From Zoroaster sp. YZ-2022 (Eukaryota; Echinodermata; Asteroidea; Forcipulatida; Zoroasteridae): a DNA stretch of 64,000 bases. The notes under the pieces were generated by a model. The model saw nothing but the letters and a program-made list of their open reading frames with translations, was not told the DNA's origin and searched no databases. Below are positions 38,601 through 53,600 of this stretch, piece by piece (position 1 is the first letter of the stretch; every line of letters begins with the position of its first letter). The stretch covers positions 2,029,402 through 2,093,401 of the forward strand of contig CM055828.1 of NCBI GenBank assembly GCA_029582265.1, written 5' to 3'. The translations under genes were made by a program, and so were the position numbers.

Positions 38601-41600
38601 TTGCTGTTATGGTTGTATTCCGATCAGAATCCCTGCTCTTATCCTGGTCAGTCGTCACATCGGCAATAATGCGGCGTCTTGTGAAGGACCCACCTCGCGA
38701 GGAAAGTCCCGCCTCCCTAGGAGGGTGTTAACATGAGCATGGAAGGGGGGAAAATTGGAAGGGATGGTGGGAATCACACAGAGGAAAATTTTGTATTGCA
38801 CCAAAACAAACTGTTGCCAAGATACCAACCACAGTGATTAATGTGATAAAAACAAACAATTTATAATTTCTGCCGTTTTAAAAATATGGCTTATCATTTC
38901 ATTCTTCACAACCTTATATATATATATTTTTTTTAAATCACTTAATTTATTTTGCAAAATTTTAGTTAGCAAGTAACCTTACATTTCGAGCCCAGCAGCT
39001 TTCTTTATCAAAGGCAAAACATCATTATTTTTATTTTTTTATATTTTTTGGACAACAAAATAAGCAGCATATTGTTGCAACATCTTGGCTCACAGCATGT
39101 GTTTTGACAGACATGCAATATTTGATTCACAGTTTTGGGAGAAAGGGGGCATGCATATAACAGAAGTGTTGTCAGCAAGTTTAATAATGGGTTATCAGCA
39201 GTCATAGAACTTCATGCATTTGTCAAAGAAAGTTTTAAGTGACAAAAAGTATTTTATACCCATAAATTGAGTGACAATGAATAAATACCACATTATGGCT
39301 GGATATTATCAGGAAATTTGATAGGTTGTAGTTCAAAAAACAGACTCATTTAAAAATAGCAAGTTAAACATTTATTCATCCATCTTGGAGCAATCTTTTT
39401 TGTCATGAAATTTGATTTTTTTTTAAACAATACATTAATTAAAAAAATATATATGACTTAACTTGTTATTAACAAAAGCCTTGTTATCACTTGTATAAAA
39501 GGATTAGCACAGGATATCACAAGAAAACTACAAGCAGATCCACTAATTTATAAATCACTACAGTGGAAAACTACAAGGCAAATTAATTTTCCAGATAGCT
39601 TGAATCCTGTTAAATTTTGTTTGACAATCATCTTTGAACAGAATGAAAACAAGTTGTCCATGGGTAGCGGACTAATTGAGTTGTACTCTAATGAGTTGTA
39701 CTCTAATGAGTTGTACTCTAATGAGTTGTACTCTAATGAGTTGTACTCTAATGAGTTGTACTCTAATGAGTTGTACTCTAATGAGTTGTACTCTAATGAG
39801 TTGTACTCTAATGAGTTGTACTCTAATCAGTTGTACTCTAATCAGTTGTACTCTAATCAGTTGTACGAGTAAAGAATAAGAACTCAACTACAAGTGCTGC
39901 ATCTCAACACTCGGCTAAATACATTGTGAGTGCAATAGTTAATGTATGACACTCATAGTAGCAGTGTGGGTGAGCGGTGCGTACCGAGTACAGCTACAGC
40001 CGTATTAAGAGATGTTTCTGACATTAGATGTATCAGAGTCTGGACTCAAAATGGCTGGTTATGCTCCAGTGTACATGCATGGGAACAATGACTGTATGCA
40101 CTAGTGTACATGAATCAGCAGACATTTTGAGTCCAGAGGGGCTAAGTTGTTACAACTCTCTCTAAACATGGCTCTGACTACAGCTAACCACTCCATGCAT
40201 ATCAATGCCACTAGACAATGAAAATGCATTGAATAGTACAGTTCCCTTCCCCCTGTTCTGTTCCCCCTCCCCATACGTTTTTCCTTTCTTCAGCAACTCA
40301 TGCACATTGCATAAAAGCATTAAACTGAACAAATAAAATAGAATCTTAGACAAGATGCCATAGCCAAGTAGCTCAGTGCATTTGATTACGTTCTGATGGC
40401 GGGGGTTCGAAACCCCGCCTAGGAATGTGGTGCTTGTGTTCATTACCAAGACACTACACCAAGAAGTATAAATGGGTATACTTCCCAGGGAGCTGAGAAG
40501 TTTACAGGAATGATATTGGCCCCAGGATCAGGGCCAATAGAAATGTCAAGTGCCCAGAGCATCACACCATGATGAAGTTGTTGTTTTACTCTTTTTTACA
40601 TGAAGACCACTCAAAATTGTTTACATTTTTTTCTTTTCCACAAAAATCATAGGAAGCTCAATGCTGCAGTCAATTGAAGAAACAAACATTTTAAAAGGAA
40701 GACAAATTTGACTACTGTGTATATGCATCAATACCCAATGGTTATAACATATGAATGTCACATGATATGCTGAGGACCAATCAGCAATGAGAGCTGTGAT
40801 GTCACTGTATGAACTAACCTGCCGGTTTTATCCTCTGGCTTCTGTTCCGGTGTTCTCGCTGTTGCTCTTGTGTCGACAGTTCTTCCTTCTGTTAGCCTCC
40901 CTAGCCGGTCCTGCCGCTCATTGGCCGATTGCTGTAAAGAGAAAACAAAACTTACTCCGATTAAAGGGACAGTATCGTCACGATCACAGCAGACTTTCAA
41001 CAGGGCATGGAATCGGTGTCCTAGTTTAAGATGAATACAGTGATTGAAAATTACTGGCTCATTTATGCAGCAGCAATGGTAATCATGTGGGGTATTATAT
41101 TTGGTCACTGAGTTAATCTAAAACTAGCACTGCAATTCCATGCCCTGTTGATCCTGACAATATTGTCCCTTTAATAAATCATGCATAGCAACCAATTCCT
41201 CAGCATATGGGGCAAATTAAATAGAAAGAAAGGAGATTGGAAAGGCTTAGGTTTGAATATTCAAAAAATATTGAGAACTTCAATCTGTGATCAAATTTGA
41301 AGCAATTGACAGACACCCAACCCTTGGTCTAATGAACCAAAAACCTATGGGAGATGAGGTTTGTGTTTCACTTTTGAGAAGAGGATTGGTCAAACTTGCC
41401 TTGGCTCGCTCTTCTGTTGTCGTCAGCTTTGGACTAGACGAGGACCTGGCTATCTTGTCAGTTTCTGAGTCTGGTTCCTGCGTAGGCTCGGGAACTATGC
41501 TAGCACTGCCAGACTTCCGTAGGCCCTGTCGCCACGCTGGGGTAGTCTCCTCTTTGGAGTCTTGCCTTGGGGGCTGGAGGGGCTTTGGGGAAAAACTAGG

Positions 41601-44600
41601 AACCTGAGGAACAATTGATGAGGGAAGAGACAAAGTGGTTATTTACAAGCTACATGTATCTTTGCTCTCTAATATACAAGTCTATTGGAATCAAAATAGG
41701 ACTCTTGTCCCTGTTGCAGTTTGTGACTTAAGACAACCTATAAGGAAGTGTTTGCAATAACTTTTTGCACATGCCTGTTAAATATGAAATGATCAGATTC
41801 GGATTTCAGAATTCTTTCATTGGCTTTTTTTAAGCGATCCTGCCGTGATAGATCAATAGACTGGTGCCTGTCAAACATGCATTTGTTTTCGATGTTGTTT
41901 TTGAGTGGCAGTCAGGGAACAAACTATCCATTCACTTACAGCTCATTTGGGGGAACATCCCGACCCAATATTCATGTGAATTACAATTGGGTAGTATCAC
42001 TGTGGAAATATTCAAGGATTTCTAAGAGGGTACATACTTACATAGCATTCCTTATATCTATAATTTCTGAGAATACTGAAATATAGTGTGACCTTATCCC
42101 CCCCCTCCCCCCCCCCCCACAAAAAAGGAGACACAAAGGCCACATACCTCTTTCTTTGATGGTGTAGTTGGGGTGACAGGTTGTTGGGGTAGATTCATCA
42201 TTCTATTAGCTTGCCTCGTGTTGACCTCCGCTGGCTTGTTGTGGTTCAAGTTGCCACGGTTCTTGGTGGGTTGGTTTTTGTTATCATCATCCGAACTCTC
42301 GCTGTCACTCTCGCTTGAGCTGGAAGATTGCATCGTCTTCTTCTCCTATTGCCAAGTTGGATGGTAAAGTTAGATGGTAAAATTGGATGGGTGTGATAAG
42401 GTGGGATGAATATAAAACATGTTGTGTTTATAAAGCAAGCAAGCAAACAATCATTGCAATCATGAGGAAGTTCTTGATGAATTTCAAACAGCTGCTAAAC
42501 AGAGATATTTGCTAAGCAGAAAAGCATATGTTACAGGGTTACCAGCCAATAAACATAATGCTTTTGGCTGGTTGCCGGCTTCAGCTTGCTTACCATTTTT
42601 GCTAAGCACACTTTAATGCTTAGCTAACATTTTTTAAAGCAATATAATACAGACAAGTCTGTACATTTTATATGAATATTACAATACATTTTTAAAAGAA
42701 ATTCTTGCTTTCCTGTGTATGTGTTTTTCAGTGTTTGTGTATTTTTGTCTTTGATAAAGATCTTGTTAGGTTCAATACCTAAGGCAACTAACTTCTATTT
42801 TATTTCTGCTGAGAAAATAATTTTGCTTAGCATCTCAATGAAATGGGTCCAAGGTATACAACAAGACTTACCTGAGAAACCAAAAGTAAAATGTAAGTGG
42901 TCCTTGAAACAATGTAATTGATTGGGACAGAAACAATAGGATTCTCTTTTTGGCTATAAATGAATGGTTTTGTTGATTTCCGTGGTTCATCGTGGTATTA
43001 CAGTGCAATGTTAATATTGCAAACATCATGTATTCACACAAAATGAGCTCTATAGTGGTCATACATTACAATGATTTATAGCTGTATTGCTGATGTGCAA
43101 AATATGATCTTGGGGTACCACTGACTGCCAAATGTTTGGTACAGTGGATTTTGTTATAGCGACGTTGCCCTATCCTATTGAGAAGAGATGTTTTTCTTGA
43201 CAACCAAAGGATATTCACTCAGTCAACAGCTTTGGAACAAGAATTATGATGAAATAATGCATAACTATTATTAATGTTCAAGTCACTGCTGTGAACAAGG
43301 CCGAGATTTGGTGAACAAATCCTGAGTGCATATAAAAAAAGTGCAGTAATCCTTGAATATCTCAATGTTTTTAAAAGCATGAATTGTTGCAGACAAACGG
43401 ATTCACAGCAGCTACAAAGCACAAACCTCTAAACCGTTGTATGATATAAATAGCTTTTGTTCAGTTTTATCACATTCACAGACAAATATGAAATGACAGC
43501 ATGGCTCTTATATTTATATCAAGTTTTCATAGAAAAACAAATACAGAATATGGATTTCTCACCATGGACAATAACAATGACCTAAGAAAATGATTGTAGC
43601 TTTTCTAAATAACTAATTTTAACTCATACATTCTTGATACCGGTCTTTTTACATATAACAACAAGCAGCTTGCTGACTATCTGTACAAAATAGCCCGCCC
43701 CTCTCTCTAGCAATTCACCTATATTCCTAAATGGGCACAATCAACTGGACAAAACAAACAATTGGGTGTAAAGCAACCTCCACCAATCCAAAAATTGTTG
43801 ATTTATCTTTTATAAGATAGTTTTGTCTTCTTCCCTTCAATATTATTTATCTGCATTATCTTGTTGATGCACAATATTGATTTTCTGTGGGGATGTGCAT
43901 GTACATGTACACATGTGTAAATTGGTCAACAAGTTGATTATAAAATATATCCAAACCATAGCTTCTGATCCTTTAAGACCACTATAAATTAAAAAAAACC
44001 AAATGATCCCAGTTTCTCATAAAACTTACTTAGTGTAAAATTGTTGTGTACAAAATCATCCCTTGAAATCTTTCTGTCTAAAGTGCTATCAGGCCTCAAC
44101 CTTAAGGATTGAGACGGCATGGCCACTTTGGCCTTGGCTGCATCAAACTTTCAAGGCCAAGCAAAGAGGCATCACGGCCAACACAGAGGTGCACCACGGC
44201 AATGGCTGAGGTGGCCGTGGTTAAGATCGAGGCCTGTTTTTTAGTAAAATTTGTAAAAATAATTTCCAACTGAATATTCAAACTTCAAATCTGAATGCAG
44301 GTTAGTTGCTGTACATATATGTTTATTCTGTGTACAACCACGTAAAAGGCTTGTGTCCCGTTGTGTGATCCCCGCTACTGCCAGACCCAGGTTGCTTGCA
44401 TCTGACCGGGGCTTGATCCCTGGCTACTCTGCAGATATGGTTTGGCCTCTGACCTGGCCCCATAGAGCAATAGATAATTGGCATAAGTGGACCGCCCACC
44501 AACATAGGGACTGGTTAGCTCAGTTGGTAGAGCACTCGTACGGTATTCGAGAGGTCGCGAGTTCATGTCCGACATCAGCCAATTTTTCTTTGCTCAATTC

Positions 44601-44603
44601 CTG

Positions 44604-44692
<89 letters not shown>

Positions 44693-47600
44693 ATTCATAT
44701 AAAATATGGATGTATATACAGATATCATACCATAAGTGTATTCTGACTAATTCAAATCTTTAATTCCTAACCAAAGCCATGGAAGGTATCACACCAAAAA
44801 ACATATGGAGGGTAAAACAGCATTGCAAATGTCTTCATGAATGATTCAAAAGAAAATATTAATGAGGATTGATGTGAGAGTCTGTAGTCTTGTTACCCCT
44901 CCCCCTCCCCCCATTTTTTGTTTAAATAAAATAAAATAAAATAAAATGGAATAAAATAAAACAACAAATTCTAGTCTAGATTTGGTTTGCCTATCTTACC
45001 AGTGAGACTAAAAATATGTGATCAGTCAGGCTTGGTGATTTGGTTTGTTATTTCTGACTTCACTCAGATGCATCACTAAGTTCTTTCGTACAATGCAACA
45101 AACCTAAGTTTGCGAGATGAAGCTACAATGGGCGACTTTTGAGACATTGGGGGCAGCAGACTTACTGGTCCTTTTCCCATTATTTATATAATTCTGAGCG
45201 TACGATATTGAGAACAATGGAACAGGACCGGTAAGTATGCTGCCCTCTAGTGTCTTAAATGTATCACATTGATATCTAACTATATCTTATATTTTGTAAG
45301 TTTCATACAAGAGGGTGGGTAAGCTGAACATGTGCAATATCTGACGATGTCTGTCTACACTTATCAATTTTGTTGAGCAAGATGTTCTCCTTTGAATTCA
45401 GAGGTTTAATTGTCAAACAAAGTTCAACTTTGAGAATCTGTGTGCAAAAGAAAACTGCAAACTTAAAGTTTAAAATTGCAGCTCCCACTAAAGCAAAGCA
45501 AAAAACATTTTGCTTTAAATTCCAAGAAGGCCAAATCCTTATTCACTGAAAAAACCTTGAAAATACACTTGCTCAGCAAACCAGCGTAAAACGGATTTTG
45601 CAGAATCTGTTCCGCTTGATGGAGACATGATATTGGTCTATGATGTATTTCTTAAATCACACATGTATGTTAGATTCCAGACACCATTTTGCACACGCAG
45701 CCCATCAAAGCTACAGCAAGATTCTACCTACCGAGGTCCCCTGATAGTCAGGGAAAATGGGCCGCTGTGCGACCCAAGGGGTTATCTTCCGTTTGGCTAT
45801 ACCTGCTTGCTGTAAATAGCAATCAATACCATTGCAAAAAACAAAAACAGAAAGGGTTGTAGTTTATGTACGCTCACCTTAATCCAATACTTGGTATTAG
45901 TGATATTAACAGTGACTCTACTTCCACAGAAACCACCGCTCCGTTTATTCATTTTGTTGTTATAAACCAAGGAAATAAACCCCAAATACCTAAAAGAAAT
46001 CATTGTAAGCTCTCACCAAGAATTGTTCTTTTAAGAACATTTGAATGTCATAAACATAAGACATATATCTAAGACAAGATATTTATCATGTACATACCAC
46101 AACAAAACACTACTAGTTCCTAGTCTATTCAAAAATAAAGGACATGTGACTGGCTTACACTAATGCAAATTATTACTCAAAAATGATTTCAAAAGGAAAA
46201 GATGGCCAAAAGGGGTGTTCATACGTCAAGGGAATTATGTCAAAAATTACGTGATGAAGCTTGATGTACTATTTGCTTTGCTTTCATATTGGCTTTAAGA
46301 AAAACTGTTTTTTTGTTTATAATAGACAGGTCTGGAAAAAAACTACCTCGCACAGTTGGGACTCACATACAGGGAACATGTTTAATCTTCTTCATAGTAA
46401 TCCAGAAAACATTTGTTTTCAGTGGGAAAAATTTTAAAAAAATTCCAAGAATTTGCACTATAACCATCACCAGGTATTTTCTAATTTTTACTTATTTCTT
46501 TTTTGTGGGGGGGGGGGGGAGTTTAGAGGTAGCAGATAGGTTTCCCAGTGGGTAATGCTTTCTTGTATTGCTTTTGAAATAATCTTGTTTAAAGGAATTT
46601 GCTTTTGAAAAATTTAAAGTAAATTTTCCCCCAACCAAATAAAATACATCTACAATCAAAAAGACTTTTTAAACACAGTAAAAATCACAAGATCCATTTG
46701 ATGACCAACATGAAATAACATACCGATGGTCCTCGATTCGGACCTGATGGAGCCTTCTGTTTGCTAACACTCTCAGGCTGTAATGTTAGTCAAGTCCAAG
46801 GAGGTAGGGAGGAGATAGGGAAGGAAGAAAACAAATCCATCAAAGAAAATCGCAGAGGAGACTGTTAATAGGATGAGAGATGAAAGTACAATTGGGGGTG
46901 GGGGAATGAATATTGATGAAAACCACACTGAAGGGATCTGAAATGGGTAACGGGCGTATTAATGTTTATCTTGGAGAGCATGGATTTATCATCACAGGAT
47001 ACAAATGATATATGAGATCAAATTTAAGTATAGAAAGGAGACAAGATGGAAAACAGTAAAGCAGAAAAACAGGAAAGATAAGAAAGCAGGGAAAGATAAG
47101 AAAGCAGAAAAGATAAGAAAGCAGAAAAGATAAGAAAGCAGAAAAGATAAGAAAGCAGAAAAGATAAGAAAGCAGAAAGGTAAGAAAGCAGAAAAATTGA
47201 GAGCACAGAAGAAATCAAAGCAGATGAGATGGAAATAGTTAAGATGAAAAACAGACATGATGGAGGAGAGGGCATGATGGAGTACAGAAAAGATGAAAAA
47301 CATAACAGATGAAAATGAAGAAATGGAAAGCAGAAAAGATACAAGGCAGAGAAATCTAGTGTTTCAAGGCAATCTTGCACATAAGCAGAAAAACTACCAA
47401 GGTTAGGGTCATTTGGCACTATGTTGCAATAATTGGGAAAGAACCCTTCATAACAAGGTGGCAAGGGAGATTTAGTTTCCAGGAATGATGGAATAATTGT
47501 GAATGATGAAGGAAATCGCACTCAAGAAAACCTTGTACAAGCATACAATGCATCAATTTTAAAAAGTATTGAGGAGAAAGAAATGCTTTTCTGATGATTA

Positions 47601-50600
47601 CCTTGTCTTTATCCATGTCCTTGCCATGGATCTTGAGTTCCAGCTCCCTCCGTTCCTTGGCCATGTCTTGATGCAGCAACATGTTACGGTCGGGAACACT
47701 AATGCGTGTAACGGAAGACCTGCGAGTCAGCGCCAGAGGGGGGAGAACAGGGTTGGGGGAAGGGGAAAACGCAAGATACGGGACGCACACACAAGAAAAA
47801 GATGGAGGGGAATAAAAGAAGCAAAAAACATTTATGCAAAAAAAAAAGCCAAAAAGGTCAGCCATGGTTTCCACCTCCCGTTTGTCTAGTCACCTTCTTA
47901 TTCTTCATTTTATTCTTAAAGATCTTTCCATGCTTTGATTGGTCAGTAATCTCTGGAATCATGCGTTTTGTATCATCTACACAACATGGAAGATTCCTTT
48001 ACCTCTTGTTTCAGTATATATTAAATATTTCACTCCAATATGTTAATATCTATTAATTTAGTGATAATATTTAAAGACTAAGCATAAACTTATCATTTAC
48101 AACATAATTTTCAAAACAGAAAGTTCACAATTGTTTTCATCAATCCAAAAACCATTTCAGTTGCATGTGCATATATACTTTATTTCTAAACTTGCCGAGT
48201 CATGTAAATATATTTCACATTGTACACATTTTCAGTATCAATACTTCCTGTGTTACCTTTCATAATTTTTCAAATTTCAAAATATATGAAAAACAGTTTT
48301 AAACTTGCGACACTCCGCACAGCATATGTGTTGCAAATAAAAATCAACACATAAGCAAAATGGTCCTTTTAGGCAGTTTTAAATAATAATACAAATAACG
48401 TCTTATTTAAGAAAAAATAAGGAAGTCAATAAGATAATGAATGAAACAGAACTGAATTGCCATGCAAAGGATATGGATTAGTTGTGATGAGGGTTAATCA
48501 GAAGACGTAATGAGACTTTCCATTTATATTGATGCTTGCTAGAAACACAGCAGAGTAGATAGACACTCAAGTTTTTCAACCCTTTGCAAAAACAGCAACC
48601 TCTTCTTAGGGAATAATTTTAATTTAAAGATGTAAAGATATTTCCATGTTGTGGAGGAATGTGAGTGAACACCAAGATTAAAAAGACCCCTCATTACCCA
48701 ATGTGATTGTCCGATAGATTCCATTTGTAAAGTTAAAAAGAAGGGTTTTTCCATTATCACTTAGGGGTGTTTTCCCCCTTTTTAAGTAAGTATTTCATGG
48801 CTAACCCCATAGGCTAAGCGTATGGTAAGCAAATGCAAAACTATGGTTGCTAAGTAACATTTCTGAATGGTTGTATGAGCTTAGTTACAGCAGCCCAAAT
48901 AATACTTATTATATGACAGGAAACAAATGTCTGTAAAATCTGAAGGGAGTTCATTATTTATACAGGACTCTGTTCATGTTTTATTTCCCAAGATTAAAAG
49001 TTGTATTTTGCACCACGATCAATGGAATAATTTGGGGAACTACATGTACATTCAACTAAAGTGCTTAGATATGGATTTGGTTTTGTTTGTATGAGAATGG
49101 CCAGGGTTCTAAACTAAAACATCTACGGGGGCAGCATTTGCACAATGATAGTCAACATGTTCACCAGAGAGAGACAGTTGACAAAGTGAAAATAGAGACA
49201 TGTGCCAGTCGACACATGTGTAGATAGATACCTGAAGTTGTTCAAACATCACTGAATTCACTGAATATATATGCATTGTTAATAGCAATGTTTAGTGCCC
49301 AATATTACCGATACATCCAGTGGCATCAATGACGTAGGAAGGAGGAGGAGGGAGAAGAGGGGGAGGGGGGATTTGCAATTCTATGTACACTGAATTTATG
49401 ATGGAGTAAAGGGAAGGGTGTGGGGTTATCAGAGGGTGAAGGTATAAAGTTCTTTGGGGAGATTTTGTTGGATTACCACCTTGGGTAAATCATGACATCA
49501 TACAATACTAGGTAAACTAAATTTTGGATCATGCCAAGAAACATTTGAACTTTATAGGGAGAGAGGATAAATCCTTTTCTAGGGAGAGGGGAGGTGAAAC
49601 TTTGTTAGATTTTTTTTTACAACAAATCACATCATACAATGTACACTAAACCTTCCATAGGGGGTAGGGTAGGTATGGAAAGTGAGAGGGGTTACATACC
49701 TTCCATAGGGGGTAGGGTAGGAATGGAAAGTGAGGGTTACATATGTTTCTTAATAGATAGTTCTCAATAGATGACATCTTTACAGGCAACTTGGATTAGG
49801 TTTTGAGCTTCTTCAAGTGTTCGAATTTGTCTTTGCAATCAAGTGCTTCATCAAGTACCAATGATGCACAGAATTTGTTGCATAACACAAAGGTTTGCGA
49901 TCAAAAATGGTTCTAAAGTAATTTTTCATGGTGTCGTCAATTGAAAACCATCTGCATGTGTTTGGGAAACATAAGTGAATACCACATTGATGCTTTCCAT
50001 ACTAATTAACATCCTACAACAATTAATATTAGGTGAAGCGTCGGGAAAGGACTAATTTAGGTAATACTCTCCTGAATGGAAGCATGCCAGGGGGGGGGGT
50101 GCATAGGGGCACCATTTTATATATGTGAATCATACAATGATACTGAATACACTGGCATTATCAATGGGGGGGAGGGGAGGGGAAGGGTACTGTACTGTAT
50201 GCCACTGGATGCTTATCTATTGATAGGATGCTAGTATGAATGAAGCAATACCCGTTACCCATAACCAAAGTAGAGTGGCCACATAAACCTAGTATGTGTA
50301 TCCAATTTTGTGAAATTTTCAAGATTTTTATTTTGTTTTAGAGCAGTATCTGAGGTTCCTGAAGCCAGTTTTTTTGGCAATATCAACATTCTGAAATCTC
50401 TAAAACTAGGAATGCATTGTAATGTTACGACAGAGTGAAATAACAGGAGTTCCAATCAGACATCATATCAGAGAATCGTTAGCCCAGTCGTACTAGCCAG
50501 ATGTGACGTAATTACGTCATAACCAGACACAGACACATGCCATCGGCTTGCCTAGCAAGGCCAGCTGCTCAGCAAGCAAACATGTAACATTTCAAACCGA

Positions 50601-53600
50601 TCCCCATGGGTCTTTCATTGGCTTGTATGTTTCTTAAATTCCTCTTCATTGCGATCGCCTCACAGTGGGGTCATAACCGGTATGGTTTAGTCATCTTTTA
50701 CAGATGACGGAAACCCCATGCAAGAAGTTGATATTCAAGTTCATGGAGATCGACGACTTAAATTTCATGTATCAAAGGGCAATAACGCGGATCCTTTACC
50801 GAGGGTAACGATAAAGTTAACCTTTTTGAGGTTTGGCAGATACAATGGGAGGGTGCTTTTCAGAGAGGGTAAATCTTGAGTAAATGCAAAAGAGTCACCC
50901 ACTGTAAACAATGCCCTCCTGTTGTGTCCGTCATACATGTACCTCATAAAGGCATATTGCTCTTGAACGACTTAATAAATCACTGTGATTGGTTACTGGT
51001 GTAACAGCTTTCAGTCCCGATATCTGATTGGAGATGTCATTTTTCTTATCTCTGTCTCAAGACGTCAATGGAAGAAAACATGATATTCAAACATTTAAAG
51101 AATGCTGGCTTAAATTTTAGCAATTGTTGAATTCTTTGACTATTCAAAGGCAATTTGAAAGTGTTTGACTTATTTTCTGATCAACCTGGACAATTGTGTA
51201 AATTTTGACATGTCTGCAGCCACAATGCTTTAATGATTATCTCACTGATTGACGTGCTACCAATCACTATAATCTTAGCCCTGCCCCTGCTTCCTCTCCA
51301 TACAAAGACCACTGGAATTTTGCAAGTTTTTAAGAGAAGAAATTCAAAATCAAAGAATATCTACCAGTTCAGCTCAGGACGATTTTTGAGAGTACTTTGC
51401 GTTCTAACCACCAGGGTTGAGAACCAATAAAGAGAAGGCAGTAATAGAAAATGGAAGGAAAGAAAGATTGTCACTTGTTACTAGTGTGGTGCTCCTAAAA
51501 TGGGAAATGTACTAGTTATGTGAATCAATTTAGATGTATATGTGATGTCATTTTAGTATCTACGTATAAAGTTTGGAAACAAAATGCACTTTTGAATCAT
51601 TGTTTTCTGTGAATTGGGGGGGAGAATGAGGGTGGCAATATTAAGAGGAAGGTACAACACTGGTAATTACCAGATGAGATTAATGAATAATTATCTAAAT
51701 GCAAACTTGGTGTAAACCTTCCTGGGTCCAAGTATCAATCATCCTGAGAAATGATTCCATCTAGAGTGCTTTTCAAAAAGTTTCCAACTGGCAACATAAA
51801 ATTTTTAATGTAGTTTTCTCAAATATTTGTGCACCTATAATGATGAATCTTTCACAGGTTATTATTATGATATATTTCTTAGATTATAGACGCTTGAAAT
51901 GAAGACTTATTTGCAAATACCAGGGTTGTACCTTCCCTATAGTAGAGCAATGCATTACGCTGATTACGTTATCTATATCAACTGTGATTTGAACATGCAG
52001 TTTAAACTTTGCATGATACCAGCCAATAACATGGGTTAAAATTCTAATCAAAAATATTTGGTTTCCCTGAACATTTGTTCAAAACCTAGGGAGAATTATT
52101 GGTATTAATAACTAGCTATTTAACAAAGGGTCTTGATAATGAAATACAAGTTTTAAGGGAAACCTTAATAATAAATGTTTTGGTTTTAAATGTTGATATA
52201 ATTATGAATAAAAACCGTGCAAATTAATAAAGAACCAAGGCAAGGTAACTGTAGCCTATGCAATGAACTGATGGTTGTGAATCAACAAGTTTGAATAGAA
52301 AAATTAAATTCAACTACAAACGAACTAAATCTCCATTTCCAGCATGCAAAGCATACTCAAAAGTCAGCCATGTTGAAATCATAATGGAACAATAATTGGA
52401 AGCTAGCTGACCAAGTGCAGGGTGTTCAAATTGGCCAGTATTTTTTGTTCTTATTTTTCCTTCATGTCAACATGGTTGGCTTTCATACATATAACTACAA
52501 TTAGACCAAATCTTTATAAGAGAATTTATAACAGTGTTTCTGATAATAAGTCATGTTGGCATTTAAATGATTAAAATTGTACAGAAATGGAGATATTCGG
52601 TTTGCTATAAAAGAAATGAACTAGAAGATTTTACGACTAAAATGGTACATGAAATTAATATAGGTATGGTTTGATCAGATAATATATGCATATATTTGCG
52701 AAGAGAGGACAAAATTGAAGTATCTGCTGAATTTGAATGCACTCAAACACAAATCAACAAATGCGATTGGTTGGTACTGAACCAAAAAATAAAAAGCCAA
52801 ACAGTTACAGCAACAAAACAGCAAAGTATACTCCTTAACACGAAAAAAAGATAATTCCAAATTGTTCAACAACGTTTGCTTATGATCTTAGTGACTTAAT
52901 TTTCTGTAAACAAAAACACTGTATTTGTTTTCAGTCTGTCTGAACTTTAACTAAATTGTCCATAGCTATCACCTTTCAAATTCTAAGAATCAAGAGAATA
53001 ACAGACTGAGCTTGGGAATTTTTGGCATTCTGTTCTGTACAAAACTGAACTGAGCATACCTTCTTTTGAATGGAGGAGGGTTCTTAGCTTCAATCCTGGG
53101 AGCTGATGGTTTCTCTTCCTTCTTCATCTACAGAAGGAAACGGGGAGGCAGGAGATATACATTTTCGTTTTAAAACAATCTTACGGTGGATATCACCACA
53201 ACAAAATGAAAATTGGGTGTAAATTGATGTACTTACTGAAGCTTGTTTCTTTTTGAGTTCTTCTAACCATTTCAACATATCATCATCAGCCAGGTCAAAT
53301 GCTGTTTGACCCTACAACCAAAAATCAGAGGAAAAGTAAGAAATTCAAGTATTACAGGTGTATTTGTAAAAAATGCTGGTCACATGACCAGTTCTCTGGT
53401 ACAGAATCTTATGAGGTTGCCCACCATCTTGGAAATGAGTCATGTGACTTAGGGATGAAAGTACCCTCTCTCTCAAGTAAAATACCCTACACAAACGAAA
53501 TTAAAAGATGCACTCTTCTTGATTTTGTGAGCAAAATCTTGTCATGATTTTTGCATGTGCAATCATGGTGTACATTGGTGTACTGACTTGACTGTCAGAG

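Larger units (their letters stand above)
38717..40818. other. MYPT intron between exons c10 and c11
   Basis: About 2.1 kb. Holds the 15-bp minisatellite and a SINE copy listed separately; otherwise nothing recognised. Confidence 0.5.
42346..46723. other. MYPT intron between exons c7 and c8
   Basis: About 4.4 kb with no exon recognised. It holds the inverted-repeat elements at 44090 and 45142, the tRNA-like sequence and microsatellites near 44.6 kb, an AAAAT repeat at 44922-44962 and a G13 run at 46507-46519. Confidence 0.45.

Noticed and set aside
39600..39887. ELYSN-repeat and RVQLI-repeat proteins on both strands
   Set aside because: A 15-bp minisatellite has no stop codons in these frames; it lies within a MYPT intron and shows no splice or start context.
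41287..41607. Plus-strand 106-residue open frame
   Set aside because: It is the antisense shadow of MYPT exon c9.
44509..44580. Functional tRNA gene
   Set aside because: The D-arm is convincing but the T-arm does not pair and the sequence runs into a CA/TA microsatellite; it is better read as a SINE head.
46992..47521. Phe/Leu-rich membrane-like open frames on the minus strand
   Set aside because: They are the complement of an AG-rich minisatellite in the c6-c7 intron, not a membrane protein.
53060..53127. ATG of MKKEEKPSAP as a translation start
   Set aside because: It directly follows an acceptor in phase with the preceding ankyrin exon, so it is an internal methionine.
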